64,000 nucleotides of DNA from an uncultured Sunxiuqinia sp. (GTDB lineage: Bacteria > Bacteroidota > Bacteroidia > Bacteroidales > Prolixibacteraceae): NCBI RefSeq assembly GCF_963678245.1, contig NZ_OY782767.1, forward strand, positions 1 through 64,000. Direction: 5' to 3'. This document shows positions 23,616 to 33,103 of this stretch, piece after piece. Under the pieces are notes generated by a model, which ran no database searches, had not been told where the DNA came from, and saw nothing but the letters and a program-made list of their open reading frames with translations. The first letter of the stretch is position 1. Every line of letters begins with the position of its first letter. A program made the position numbers and the translations under genes.

Positions 23616-25244
23616 ATGAAAGCAATAAAAATGATTAGAATTAGAAAAGCAATCGCATTGGGAATCATACTGGCATTAGGCCTGATTTCCGTAAATCATA
23701 CCGCACAGGCACAAGATGTTCAAACCAACATGATGAAGTTTGGACGACTGCTGCAACTCGTACAAAGTTATTATGTCGACACAACTAATATTGATGAGTT
23801 AACAGAAAAAGCGGTGGTTGAGGTTTTGAAACAGCTGGATCCTCACTCGGTTTATATTTCGAAAGAAGAGGTCGAAAAAATGAACGAGCCCTTGAAAGGT
23901 AGCTTTGAGGGAGTGGGAATCTCATTCAGTATTTTTAAAGATACCTTGTTGGTTGTGTCAACGATTCCAGGCGGGCCTTCCGAAAAAGTCGGGCTTCAGG
24001 CCGGCGACCGTATTGTTGATATTGATGACAAAAATATAGCCGGTATTGGCTTGGAAAACAGCGATGTGTTTGATCTGCTTCGTGGTGACAAAGGCACGGA
24101 GGTAAATCTAAAAGTCCTTCGCCATAGTGAAGATGGTTTGTTGGATTTCCGTATTATCCGGGATAAAATTCCGATTCATAGTTTGGACGCTTCTTACATG
24201 ATTAATGATGAAACCGGATATATTAAGTTGAATCGTTTTTCGGCAACCACAACCGAAGAATTTTCCACCGCGATTAAAGAGTTGGAGCAGAAGCCAAATT
24301 TTAAAAATATGGTACTCGATCTCCGTGGCAATGGTGGCGGCTATCTAAAAGCAGCTATTGAGTTGGCCGACCAGTTCTTGGGGGCGTTTAAAATGGTTGT
24401 TTATACGGAAGGTACCAACAACAAACGAAAAGAATATAAAGCATCGGCGCTAGGCGAGTTCGAGCAAGGCAAGCTGGTTGTGTTGATCGACGAAGGATCG
24501 GCTTCTGCCAGTGAAATTGTGTCGGGCGCAATTCAGGATTGGGATCGTGGAGTTGTAATCGGACGCCGTTCGTTCGGTAAAGGTTTGGTGCAGCAGCCTT
24601 TCTTTTTAAATGATGGGTCTATGGTTCGCTTAACCACAGCACATTATTACACGCCAAGCGGACGATGTATTCAGAAACCCTATGATGAAGGGGTAGAGGC
24701 CTATCGAAAAGACTATAAAAAGAGGTTCGAGACCGGTGAGTTTTTCTCAGCCGACAGCATTCATTTTGATGATGAGCTGATTTATGAAACCTTGAATAAT
24801 AAACGGACTGTTTATGGCGGTGGTGGCGTTATGCCTGATATCTTCGTTCCAATGGATACGTCGGTTTACTATGGCTACTTCAACCAAATGGCACGTAAAA
24901 ATATTATATACACTACCGCCTTGGATTACATGGACATAAATCGGGAAGAGTTTACCAAAAAGTACAGTTCGTTTGAGGTTTACAAAAAGAGTTTTGAAGT
25001 TGATGAAGAACTGGTGGATAAAATGATCGCCAAAGCGGATGAAGAAGGAATTGAAAAGAAAGAAGGCAGTGTTGAATTTGCCCGCCCGTTAATTCGTCAA
25101 CACATTAAAGCATTAATTGCCCGCGATTTATTTGGCTTGAGCGAGTACTATCAGATTATGAATTCCGATAGCGATGTGATCAGGGAAGCGATTCGAGTTC
25201 TGGAAAATAGTACGGAGTACAATAATCTGTTGGTAGAGAAATAA
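23616..25244 (+). CDS. S41-family C-terminal processing protease (CtpA/Prc type)
   Basis: A 542-residue exported serine protease. Residues 1-33 form a signal peptide (IALGIILALGLISVNHTAQA). A PDZ domain spans about 80-165 (GVGISFSIFKDTLLVVSTIPGGPSEKVGLQAGDRIV). The S41 catalytic core follows: NGGGYLKAAIELADQFL, nucleophile region DEGSASASEIVSG and the general-base lysine in RRSFGKGLVQQ. Such Ser-Lys proteases trim or degrade periplasmic proteins from their C-termini. Its downstream neighbour pnuC begins 4 bases after the stop, so they are probably co-transcribed, though the functions are unrelated. Confidence 0.95.
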   Translation: MKAIKMIRIRKAIALGIILALGLISVNHTAQAQDVQTNMMKFGRLLQLVQSYYVDTTNIDELTEKAVVEVLKQLDPHSVYISKEEVEKMNEPLKGSFEGVGISFSIFKDTLLVVSTIPGGPSEKVGLQAGDRIVDIDDKNIAGIGLENSDVFDLLRGDKGTEVNLKVLRHSEDGLLDFRIIRDKIPIHSLDASYMINDETGYIKLNRFSATTTEEFSTAIKELEQKPNFKNMVLDLRGNGGGYLKAAIELADQFLGAFKMVVYTEGTNNKRKEYKASALGEFEQGKLVVLIDEGSASASEIVSGAIQDWDRGVVIGRRSFGKGLVQQPFFLNDGSMVRLTTAHYYTPSGRCIQKPYDEGVEAYRKDYKKRFETGEFFSADSIHFDDELIYETLNNKRTVYGGGGVMPDIFVPMDTSVYYGYFNQMARKNIIYTTALDYMDINREEFTKKYSSFEVYKKSFEVDEELVDKMIAKADEEGIEKKEGSVEFARPLIRQHIKALIARDLFGLSEYYQIMNSDSDVIREAIRVLENSTEYNNLLVEK

Positions 25245-25248
25245 GCTG

Positions 25249-25848
25249 ATGGCCAATACTGTTTATGCTTGGCTGGCAACACACTATGTAGAAGTATTAG
25301 GAAGTGTGCTTGGTCTTGTCTACATTTTTCTATCCATTAAGCAGCACATTTTCACCTGGCCTGTTGGGTTGATAACCTCGGCTTTGTATGTGTATGTTTT
25401 TCTGGAATCAAAGTTTTATGCCGATATGCTCCTACAGGTGTATTATGTGGGGGTCAGCATTTATGGTTGGTATCATTGGTTGAAAGGAAATCCGAATTCA
25501 ACCGGGCAGCTCAAGGTTATGCGCACTCCAAAAGAACTATACCTGCCATTAGTTTTAGTGACTACGGCTTTGTTTGCAATCTTTCTTTTTGGGTTGAAGT
25601 ATTACACCGACTCACCTGTTCCTTATGGCGATTCACTAACAACGGCAATGAGTATTGTAGCTACCTGGATGCTCGCACGTAAATATATTGAACACTGGCT
25701 GATTTGGATTTTTGTTGATGCTTTTTCAGCTGTTTTATACGGCTTTAAAGACTTATGGCCAACGGTTATTTTGTTCGTTGTCTATACCGTGATGGCTGCT
25801 ATGGGGTATCGGAGTTGGAAAAACGATTTAATAAAACAACATGGCTGA
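25249..25848 (+). CDS. pnuC: Nicotinamide riboside transporter
   Basis: A 199-residue inner-membrane protein with about seven hydrophobic helices. The PnuC pattern is visible: EVLGSVLGLVYIFLSIKQHIFTWPVGLI, then YADMLLQVYYVGVSIYGWYHW, and WIFVDAFSAVLYGFKDLWPT near the end. PnuC imports nicotinamide riboside by facilitated diffusion; phosphorylation inside the cell traps the substrate. It starts 4 bases after the S41 protease gene and overlaps the NadR-like kinase gene by 8 bases, supporting joint NAD+ salvage. Confidence 0.93.
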   Translation: MANTVYAWLATHYVEVLGSVLGLVYIFLSIKQHIFTWPVGLITSALYVYVFLESKFYADMLLQVYYVGVSIYGWYHWLKGNPNSTGQLKVMRTPKELYLPLVLVTTALFAIFLFGLKYYTDSPVPYGDSLTTAMSIVATWMLARKYIEHWLIWIFVDAFSAVLYGFKDLWPTVILFVVYTVMAAMGYRSWKNDLIKQHG

Positions 25849-26368
25849 ACAAATACGCGTGGTGTTGACGGGGCCTGAATCAACAGCAAAAAGTACATTA
25901 GCCAAAGAATTGGCCGCCTATTTCAAAGGAACCTTTTATCCTGAATATGCACGCGAATATTTCCGCGAACATTCAACCGAATATTCTTATGAAGATTTAG
26001 AATTAATCACCCGAAAGCAACTAGAGCAGTACCAGCATTCTGGGGAAAGTAAAACTAAAATAGTATTTTTTGATACCTGGTTGATTATTACGAAAATATG
26101 GTTTCAGTGGGTTTTTAAAAAGGAACCGGATTGGCTTGAGTCTGAAATTTCGAACCTCTCCATTGATTTATATCTGCTGTGTTTGCCTGATATTCCCTGG
26201 GAAGCTGATCCGCTGAGGGAGCATGGAGGTGAAGATCGCCTGAAGTTATTCCATGATTATAAACAGGAATTGGAGAACCGGAACCTTCGATATGTTGAAA
26301 TTGGAGGAATAGGTGAGGAACGAATTCAAAATGCCATATGTGCTGTCCGCAATTTTGTTGAAACCTGA
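25841..26368 (+). CDS. NadR-type ribosylnicotinamide kinase
   Basis: A 175-residue P-loop kinase. The P-loop is GPESTAKSTLAKELA (residues about 11-25), followed by YPEYAREYFREH, the AAA_28/NadR signature. It corresponds to the C-terminal kinase domain of NadR without the nicotinamide-mononucleotide adenylyltransferase and repressor domains, so it should phosphorylate nicotinamide riboside to NMN only. Position directly behind pnuC, with translational overlap, fits uptake-coupled trapping. Confidence 0.88.
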   Translation: MAEQIRVVLTGPESTAKSTLAKELAAYFKGTFYPEYAREYFREHSTEYSYEDLELITRKQLEQYQHSGESKTKIVFFDTWLIITKIWFQWVFKKEPDWLESEISNLSIDLYLLCLPDIPWEADPLREHGGEDRLKLFHDYKQELENRNLRYVEIGGIGEERIQNAICAVRNFVET

Positions 26369-26516
26369 TTTATATCAAGACTTTCCTTGTTTTTCAGCTA
26401 GAAAAGAAAGACTTTTGTGATGAAAAGACTACTGTTAAGATCGTTCATCCATTCCCATTCTGGATTAGAAATGTAGGCCGTAGGATATATTTACAACACT
26501 CAAAAATGTATTAGGG

Positions 26517-27455
26517 ATGAAAATCGCAAAAGATATCACTCAACTGATTGCCAATACGCCAATGGTTGAGTTAAATAAGCTTACCAAGGATTGTCACGCA
26601 CGGGTTTTTGCTAAACTGGAATCACAAAATCCGGGAGGGTCAGTAAAAGATCGTTTAGCCCTGGCAATGATTGAGCAAGCTGAAAGAGATGGAAAGATTA
26701 CAGACTTGACAACTATAATAGAACCAACAAGTGGCAATACAGGAATTGGGCTGGCTATGGTATGCGCGGTAAAAGGGTATCAATTGAAAATTGTAATGCC
26801 CGAAAGTGTTTCGCTGGAACGCAGACTGGTCTTGAAAGCATACGGAGCAGAGTTGATTCTGACTTCAGCAAAAGGCGGTATGCGAGAAGCAATTGAGACA
26901 ACGGAACGAATGGCACGTGAAACTGAAAACGCATTTATCCCCATGCAATTTGCCAATCCGGCCAATGTAGAGATGCACCGCCGGACAACAGCACATGAGA
27001 TTTGGAATGATACCGAAGGAGAAGTGGATGTTTTTGTTGCCGGAGCAGGTACGGGAGGTACAATTACGGGTGTATCCGAAATATTGAAAAAGAAGAAGTC
27101 TTCGGTTCATTGTGTGGTTGTTGAACCTAGCAATTCAGCCGTTTTGTCCGGCAAATCTCCGGGATCACATAAAATTCAGGGAATTGGAGCCGGATTTATT
27201 CCTAAAGTCTTGAATACAGAGATTTACAATGAAATTTTCACGGTCTCAGATGATGTCGCTTTTGATACTGCGCGCGCTTTAGCTGAGCAAGAAGGTATAT
27301 TTAGTGGAATTTCATCAGGAGCGAATGTGTATGCAGCACTTGAAATTGCAAAAAGAAAAGAAAACAAAGGGAAAAACATTGTTGTTATAGTTTGCGATAC
27401 AGGAGAACGATATTTGAGTACCACACTTTTTAATCCAGAAAAAGATGCAATCTGA
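26517..27455 (+). CDS. cysK: Cysteine synthase (O-acetylserine sulfhydrylase)
   Basis: A 312-residue PLP enzyme making cysteine from O-acetylserine and sulfide. The PLP lysine lies in NPGGSVKDRLALAM (about residue 44), the substrate loop is PTSGNTGIGLAMV, and the phosphate loop is GAGTGGTITGVSEIL. CysK and CysM are hard to separate by sequence; length and the sulfide-using operon context favour CysK. It overlaps cysE by 11 bases, so the two enzymes of cysteine synthesis are translated together and may form the cysteine synthase complex. Confidence 0.95.
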   Translation: MKIAKDITQLIANTPMVELNKLTKDCHARVFAKLESQNPGGSVKDRLALAMIEQAERDGKITDLTTIIEPTSGNTGIGLAMVCAVKGYQLKIVMPESVSLERRLVLKAYGAELILTSAKGGMREAIETTERMARETENAFIPMQFANPANVEMHRRTTAHEIWNDTEGEVDVFVAGAGTGGTITGVSEILKKKKSSVHCVVVEPSNSAVLSGKSPGSHKIQGIGAGFIPKVLNTEIYNEIFTVSDDVAFDTARALAEQEGIFSGISSGANVYAALEIAKRKENKGKNIVVIVCDTGERYLSTTLFNPEKDAI

Positions 27456-28374
27456 TTTAAATATACTAGAGAGAATTAATAAAACCGTCGATCAGTTATC
27501 TGAGCCTCAAAGTTACGATCAGGTATGCCATGAACATCGTTTGGGCGAGCCTTTACCGTCAACTGAGAAGTTGGCACAGATTGTCAACATGCTTCGGGAA
27601 ATTCTTTTTCCTGGCTATTTCGGAAATACAAGTTTGCGCCCGAATACCATTAAACATTACATGGGGGTATATGTCGACGAGCTTTTTGAGTTGCTTTCGG
27701 AGCAAATTTTGGCAGGCTTGTGCTTTACTTGCGAAAACCCGGAGGACGTAGATTTTCAGGAACGCAGTAGGTACGCTCAAAGTGTTGCAAGTGACTTTAT
27801 TTCCTACTTGCCTGAAATTCGAAGAAAGCTGGTTGGTGACGTTGAAACCGCTTTTGTTGGTGACCCCGCTGCAAAAAATCCGAGTGAAGTTATTTTCTGC
27901 TATCCTGCTATTCGGGCAATTTCCAATTACCGGATTGCCAATAAGTTGTTGAAATTAGATGTGCCTTTGATACCACGTATTATTGCTGAAATGGCGCATT
28001 CTGAAACAGGAATTGATATTCACCCAAAGGCTGAAATCGGCGAAGGATTTACGATTGATCATGGAACCGGTGTTGTTATTGGATCAACTTGTATTATCGG
28101 AAATAATGTTAAACTTTATCAGGGAGTTACATTGGGTGCTAAAAGCTTTTCATTGGATGAAAATGGTAATCCTATTAAAGGTGTTCCTCGTCATCCAATT
28201 GTTGAAGACAATGTAATTATCTACGCTCAAGCGACTATTCTGGGGCGAATTACTGTTGGCGAAAATTCAATTATTGGTGGTAACGTATGGGTAACCAATA
28301 ATGTAGCACCAAATTCTAAAATTGTTCAATTTAAAGCCCGAGAAACCGCGTTCAGCGATGGAGCTGGCATCTAA
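27445..28374 (+). CDS. cysE: Serine O-acetyltransferase
   Basis: A 309-residue enzyme that acetylates serine with acetyl-CoA, the committed step of cysteine synthesis. The N-terminal 150 residues are helical. The C-terminal half is a left-handed beta-helix built of hexapeptides, with the catalytic stretch IDIHPKAEIGEGFTIDHGTGVVIG and YQGVTLGA. The tail (NVWVTNNVAPNSKIVQFKAR) lacks the classic C-terminal Ile that enters the CysK active site, but ends GAGI. Overlap with cysK supports an operon. An RNA methyltransferase follows after 9 bases. Confidence 0.95.
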   Translation: MQSDLNILERINKTVDQLSEPQSYDQVCHEHRLGEPLPSTEKLAQIVNMLREILFPGYFGNTSLRPNTIKHYMGVYVDELFELLSEQILAGLCFTCENPEDVDFQERSRYAQSVASDFISYLPEIRRKLVGDVETAFVGDPAAKNPSEVIFCYPAIRAISNYRIANKLLKLDVPLIPRIIAEMAHSETGIDIHPKAEIGEGFTIDHGTGVVIGSTCIIGNNVKLYQGVTLGAKSFSLDENGNPIKGVPRHPIVEDNVIIYAQATILGRITVGENSIIGGNVWVTNNVAPNSKIVQFKARETAFSDGAGI

Positions 28375-28383
28375 TATCAAAAT

Positions 28384-29523
28384 ATGACAAATAAATTGCG
28401 TTTTGTTGCTACTACTTATGCCGGATTGGAGCAAGTTTTAGCAGAAGAACTTATTGGCTTGGGAGCTGATGATGTTGAAGAAGGTAGGCGTTCCGTTTAT
28501 TTTGAAGGAAACCTGGCCTTGATGTATAAAGCAAATTATTCATTAAGGACAGCTTTGAAAATATTAATGCCATTGCGGTCTTTCCGAATTAAGCGGGTTG
28601 ATGATCTTTATCATCAGGTGTCAAAAATAAAATGGGAAGAGTATTTTGGTGTGAATCAAACCTTTGCTATACAGAGCAAAGTGTTTAGTGAGTTATTCAG
28701 TAATTCGATGTTTGCTTCACTAAAGGCAAAGGATGCCATTGTTGATCGGTTTAGAAGGATTGATGGGAAGCGGCCTTCAATCAGCATCAATAATCCTGAG
28801 ATCCTAATTAATCTCCATATTTCAAACAGTAATAATTGCACAATCTCACTGGATAGTAGTGGTGACTCCCTGCATAAGCGCGGTTACCGTACTGGAAGTC
28901 ATGAAGCTCCAATTAGTGAGGTGCTTGCTGCCGGTATGATTAAATTATCTGGGTGGAGTGGGGAAGAGCCTTTGAGAGATCCAATGTGCGGATCGGGTAC
29001 GATTGTTATCGAAGCAGCCATGATGGCTAAAAATGTTTTGCCGGGAGAAAGTCGTCAGAATTATAGTTTTCAGAAATGGAAAGGTTATGATCCTGAACTA
29101 TTTAAAATGATGAAGTCCCAAAATGAACATACTCAACTTGGATATACAATTTTTGGATCTGATATTTCCAGAGAAAACATCGATTTGGCGTATAAAAATG
29201 CCGAAAAGGCGAATGTGTTAGATGTTGTTCAGCTTGAAATTGCTGATTTTCGTCGACTGGAAAAGAAAGAATCATCTTTTCTTTTGTTTAATCCCCCTTA
29301 TGGTGAGCGAATTAAATCTGGTGATCAGGCTTTTTACTCGATGGTTGGTGAACGTTTAAAACATCACTTTCCAAATACAACTTCCTGGTTAATCAGTACG
29401 AACGAATGTTTAAAATCGATAGGGTTGAAACCCGAGGTTAAAATTCCGCTTTACAACGGTTCGCTATCATGTAGCTTCAGAGAATATAAACTTTATAAAG
29501 GGTCTAAAAAATCTTCTAATTAA
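28384..29523 (+). CDS. THUMP-domain class I RNA methyltransferase (RlmL N-terminal-half type)
   Basis: A 379-residue enzyme. Residues about 1-160 comprise an N-terminal ferredoxin-like region and a THUMP RNA-binding domain. From about 165 comes the Rossmann methyltransferase: LRDPMCGSGTIVIEAAMMAKN (motif I), FGSDISRENIDLAYKNAEKA, and the catalytic FNPPYGERI. This corresponds to the first half of E. coli RlmL, which makes N2-methylguanosine in 23S rRNA; Bacteroidota have this single-domain form. It follows cysE by 9 bases, so it is probably transcribed with the cysteine genes. Confidence 0.9.
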   Translation: MTNKLRFVATTYAGLEQVLAEELIGLGADDVEEGRRSVYFEGNLALMYKANYSLRTALKILMPLRSFRIKRVDDLYHQVSKIKWEEYFGVNQTFAIQSKVFSELFSNSMFASLKAKDAIVDRFRRIDGKRPSISINNPEILINLHISNSNNCTISLDSSGDSLHKRGYRTGSHEAPISEVLAAGMIKLSGWSGEEPLRDPMCGSGTIVIEAAMMAKNVLPGESRQNYSFQKWKGYDPELFKMMKSQNEHTQLGYTIFGSDISRENIDLAYKNAEKANVLDVVQLEIADFRRLEKKESSFLLFNPPYGERIKSGDQAFYSMVGERLKHHFPNTTSWLISTNECLKSIGLKPEVKIPLYNGSLSCSFREYKLYKGSKKSSN

Positions 29524-29709
29524 TTTATAGTTTTATTATCTTAATTAATTTACGCTTTGTTTTTTGCCTGTTCAAATCTTGATTACAAGAACGCTGCTCT
29601 AAGAACGTTTGAAAATGATAAAAAGACACAGAGACTAATAATGCCTGATTCTATTGGGCTTTTAAAACAAATAAGTGCAGTGATTAATTTTCGATAACTT
29701 TAATAATGA

Positions 29710-29841
29710 TTAGTCAAGGTCTTCTACGATCATATCTAGGTCCCGAGACACTCCACCTTTTACTTCGTTTAATTCTTCTTTTGTTAAAGTTTCGAATGAG
29801 TCAAAAATGTTGTTTTCGTTGTTAGCAAATAAAGTTTTCAT
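29710..29841 (-). CDS. 43-residue peptide with a double-glycine leader (putative exported or modified peptide precursor)
   Basis: An ATG at 29841 opens a 43-codon frame: MKTLFANNENNIFDSF, then ETLTKEELNEVKGG, then VSRDLDMIVEDLD and a stop at 29710. The L-x3-E-L-x3-KGG pattern is the hallmark of leaders cleaved after Gly-Gly by peptidase-containing ABC exporters, common in Bacteroidota peptide precursors. The core after GG would be only 13 residues, acidic, without Cys, Ser-rich or Thr-rich character. An A/T-rich region precedes the start. It is divergent from the CHAT protease gene, whose start is 107 bases away. No exporter or modifying enzyme is adjacent in the window. Coding status rests on composition and leader motif. 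Confidence 0.65.
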   Translation of the reverse strand: MKTLFANNENNIFDSFETLTKEELNEVKGGVSRDLDMIVEDLD

Positions 29842-29911
29842 TACTTTTAAATTTTAATGGTTAATACTTTTAATTCCTTAATTATCCTTTGTTCGCTTCT
29901 TTATTCCAATT

Positions 29912-29932
29912 AAGGGAAAAAGGTAACCCCTT
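29912..29932 (+). promoter_or_regulatory. Leader motif AAAGGTAACCCCTT, copy 1
   Basis: AAGGGAAAAAGGTAACCCCTT lies 15 bases before the CHAT gene ATG. AAGGG and CCCTT can pair as a small stem. Two more copies lie near 34969 and 35054. Function unknown: it is too close to the start codon for an ordinary -35 element, so an operator, an RNA element or a translation signal are alternatives. Confidence 0.6.
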
Positions 29933-29947
29933 CAGAATTAGAAAAAA

Positions 29948-32857
29948 ATGAAAGAAAAAAACACATATAGGTATAAGTTGTTGATAGGCAGACTGATGAT
30001 GGTGTGCGTTTTTTTTATTCTTTTTTCTTTTTTTTATGTTTCTTCTGCGTTTTCTCAGGACTTAGAACAATTTCAAAGAGATAGTTTGCTTGTCAGCGAG
30101 TTTAATCAAGAGGGTAGGCGAGCGTTACGATTTGGTGATTTTGAAAAAGCAGTAGTTTCTTATTCAAAAGCTATAAATTTAATTGATCAAATTTATAGGG
30201 AAGAAACTCTTCAAGCCTTTCTGCCGCTTGTTAATCTTGGTGTTGCACACAAGAACCAAGGAGAGTATGATAAGTCTATTGATATATATGTTGAAGCCGA
30301 AAGTTTAATTAAATCATTGTATGGTGATAAATATCCACGCATCGGCTTTGTTTATTCAAACTTAGGAACGGTCTATAAATTAAAGGGGGACTTTGTAAAG
30401 AATTTAGAATATCAGCAAGCTGCTTTAAGGGCCTTTCAATTAGAACCTAAAAAATATCAAAATCAAGTTATAAATGGGAAGTATCTAGTGTGTGAGGCTT
30501 TATACTTATTAGGTGAATATGATACGGCTATCAATGACGCAATTGAGAATTTAAATGAAGCTTCTGATAATGTTAAGACGTTTTATTATAGTCTGTTAGC
30601 TCGAATTTATGATAAGATTGGAGAGTCTGATTCGACAAAGGAATATTATCAGAAAACATTCAAAACATTAGTTAAAATAGCAGGAGAAAACTCATATGAT
30701 TTGGGATTGGAGTATACTGATTACACAGAGTTCCTTTTATCTATTGGAGAGTATGATGAAGCTTTTAAATACGCTCAATTGTCGGAAGACATTGTAAAAA
30801 AGTATTTTACCGAGAAGAGTCAGCAGTACAGTGATGTGATGCTGAATTATGCAGATTATTATTTCAACCGTAGTTCTTCTGCTAGCGTTATTGCTGATTT
30901 TTATAGCAAGCGAAAGGAAGATTTAGACGAGGCGCTAAAGTATTATCAAAAAGCTCTAATCGCAGGATCAGAAGGATTTAACTCTCTTCTAGTCAGTGAT
31001 AATCCAGAGTTAGGGCAGGAGGTTTCAGAGGTACAGGTGCTTAAGGCTTTAAAGAAGAAAGCGAATTGCCTGGAGACAATTGCTGATTTGAATGTTTCTT
31101 CATCAAACAGGCAGGATGCAATTTCAAATTATAACCTGGCATTAAATACCATAGAGCGTGCTACAGAACTGATTCATCAAATTAGAACCGGCTACGTTTC
31201 AGAGGATAGCCAGTTTTTCTTGGCTGAAAATCAGGAGTCTACATTTATTGATGCTGTGGGGCTTAGTTATAAATTATTTCAACAAACGAATGATTTCAGC
31301 TACGCCGAAAGAGGGTTTGAATTTGCAGAGAAGAGCAAGTCGGCCAGCTTTTTAGCAGCTGTTAAAGATACAAAAGCCAAGGAGTTTGGTGGCATTCCAG
31401 ATCGTTTGATAAATCGGGAGAATTATTTAAAAATGAATATCTCTAATTATAAGGAGATGTTGTTTGAAGAAAAGCAAAATTCAGATCCCGATTCAGCGAG
31501 AATCGAATTGTTCAATTCAAAGATATTTCAACTGGGTGAGCAGTATGGGCAGTTAGTGCAAGTCTTGGAAGATTCTTTCCCTAATTACTATTCGTTTAAG
31601 TATCAGAATGATGTGGTTGGGGTTGCTGAGGTTCAGAAGAGGATTGACGAAAAAACAGCTCTTGTTGAATACTTGATTGAAGAGCCAACCACAAGTTTAC
31701 CTGAAGGGCAGGTTTTTAAATTTGTTATTACTTCGGATGAGCTTCGTTTTTCAAGAGAACTTGTAGATTCAAGCTTTGTCGAAAATATAGAATCTGTCTA
31801 CCAGTTTTTAACGAGTTCGGCTTATTTATTTACTGGTTTAGAGGAGTTTAAAGGTTACGCAGTATCGGCATTTCAACTGTACGATGTGTTGTTGGATAAT
31901 GAAAGTATGTTTCTGGATGGCAAAGACTTAGTGATTGTTCCTGACGATAAGCTTGCTTATATTCCTTTTGACGCTTTGCTTTCGGAATTCCCGGATACTA
32001 CCAAAATGAACTTTAGGGTATTGCCATACCTGGTTAGGGATTACTCAATCAGCTACACTTATTCAGCAACCCTTTTGTACGATTATTTTGAGAATGATAA
32101 AACTGCAAAATATGATCTGTTAGCATTTGCTCCAAGTTATGAAGGAGATAGCAGGGATTATACAGCTAATGCGGAGTATCGAGCTGGCTTGCTACCTTTG
32201 CTTGCTGTAAAAAAAGAAGTCGAATTCATTCATAAGTATGTGAATGGCGATGTTTTTGAAGATTCGCTGGCACAGGAAGGTCGATTTAAGGAAATGGCTT
32301 CTGATTATGATATTCTTCATTTAGCGATGCATACCATTGTCAATGATACGTTGCCGATGTATTCAAAATTGGCCTTTTCGAAGCCATATTTGGAAGAAAA
32401 GGATGATGGATGGCTGAATACCAATGAAATTTACACAATGGATTTAAAGGCTCGTATGGCGGTTTTGAGTGCCTGCAATACCGGTAGTGGTAAATTGCAA
32501 AAGGGAGAAGGGGTAATGAGTCTTGCCCGTGGTTTTCTTTATGCCGGGTGTCCGTCTATTGTGATGACTTTGTGGGAAGTGGAGGATGAATCCGGCGCTC
32601 ACATCATGAAAGACTTTTACAAGTTCCTATCAAAAGGGAAAAGTAAGAATGAATCTTTACGTTCAGCCAAGTTAGTCCATATTGAAAATGCTGATCCGCT
32701 GAAGGCTCATCCTCATTATTGGCTTGGTTATGTGGTTGTTGGTAATGCTGATCCTCTTTTTGGGAGCAAAGACTTCTATTTTATTCTTGTCATTTTTGGG
32801 GTTATTGTATTACTATTTATCGATCAAGTTTACCGCAAAAGGAAAGCCCGGGATTAA
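29948..32857 (+). CDS. Membrane-anchored TPR-CHAT caspase-like protease
   Basis: A 969-residue protein. Residues about 12-36 are a signal/anchor (LLIGRLMMVCVFFILFSFFYV). About 45-480 are tetratricopeptide repeats (FGDFEKAVVSYSKAINLI, QGEYDKSIDIYVEAESLI and others). About 640-940 is a CHAT domain with the caspase-type dyad His795 (LHLAMHT) and Cys843 (LSACNTGSG), then a C-terminal membrane helix (FYFILVIFGVIVLLFIDQ) with a basic tail, VYRKRKARD. Topology predicts a periplasmic CHAT domain. CHAT enzymes are cysteine proteases of clan CD, some acting in defence or regulated cell death. Here a sigma/anti-sigma pair lies downstream and a GG-leader peptide is divergent, so peptide or envelope signalling is possible. 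Confidence 0.9.
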   Translation: MKEKNTYRYKLLIGRLMMVCVFFILFSFFYVSSAFSQDLEQFQRDSLLVSEFNQEGRRALRFGDFEKAVVSYSKAINLIDQIYREETLQAFLPLVNLGVAHKNQGEYDKSIDIYVEAESLIKSLYGDKYPRIGFVYSNLGTVYKLKGDFVKNLEYQQAALRAFQLEPKKYQNQVINGKYLVCEALYLLGEYDTAINDAIENLNEASDNVKTFYYSLLARIYDKIGESDSTKEYYQKTFKTLVKIAGENSYDLGLEYTDYTEFLLSIGEYDEAFKYAQLSEDIVKKYFTEKSQQYSDVMLNYADYYFNRSSSASVIADFYSKRKEDLDEALKYYQKALIAGSEGFNSLLVSDNPELGQEVSEVQVLKALKKKANCLETIADLNVSSSNRQDAISNYNLALNTIERATELIHQIRTGYVSEDSQFFLAENQESTFIDAVGLSYKLFQQTNDFSYAERGFEFAEKSKSASFLAAVKDTKAKEFGGIPDRLINRENYLKMNISNYKEMLFEEKQNSDPDSARIELFNSKIFQLGEQYGQLVQVLEDSFPNYYSFKYQNDVVGVAEVQKRIDEKTALVEYLIEEPTTSLPEGQVFKFVITSDELRFSRELVDSSFVENIESVYQFLTSSAYLFTGLEEFKGYAVSAFQLYDVLLDNESMFLDGKDLVIVPDDKLAYIPFDALLSEFPDTTKMNFRVLPYLVRDYSISYTYSATLLYDYFENDKTAKYDLLAFAPSYEGDSRDYTANAEYRAGLLPLLAVKKEVEFIHKYVNGDVFEDSLAQEGRFKEMASDYDILHLAMHTIVNDTLPMYSKLAFSKPYLEEKDDGWLNTNEIYTMDLKARMAVLSACNTGSGKLQKGEGVMSLARGFLYAGCPSIVMTLWEVEDESGAHIMKDFYKFLSKGKSKNESLRSAKLVHIENADPLKAHPHYWLGYVVVGNADPLFGSKDFYFILVIFGVIVLLFIDQVYRKRKARD

Positions 32858-32871
32858 CCAATCCGGGCTTT
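32843..32871 (+). terminator. Terminator overlapping the CHAT gene stop codon
   Basis: AAAGCCCGGGATT, loop AACC, AATCCGGGCTTT: a 12-bp stem with one bulged G. The stop codon TAA (32855-32857) sits at the loop, so the stem's left arm is coding. The T-run is short. Confidence 0.65.
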
Positions 32872-33103
32872 GTATAACCATTATTTAAAAACTTTATTTG
32901 CGAAAGGAAGGTATTCGTAATTACTCTTCATGAACGTTTTAGGATAATTAGGAATTTCATCAGGAATACCGAAAAAAATGAACTTTTGAACTAAGGATAT
33001 TGAACTGAACTAAGGAATGATTGAACAAAGGATTTTAAGTATTAACGGTTCATTTTTTCTATTTGCTAACGTTGTATCTTTTGTTATTTGCGTATTTAAT
33101 TTG

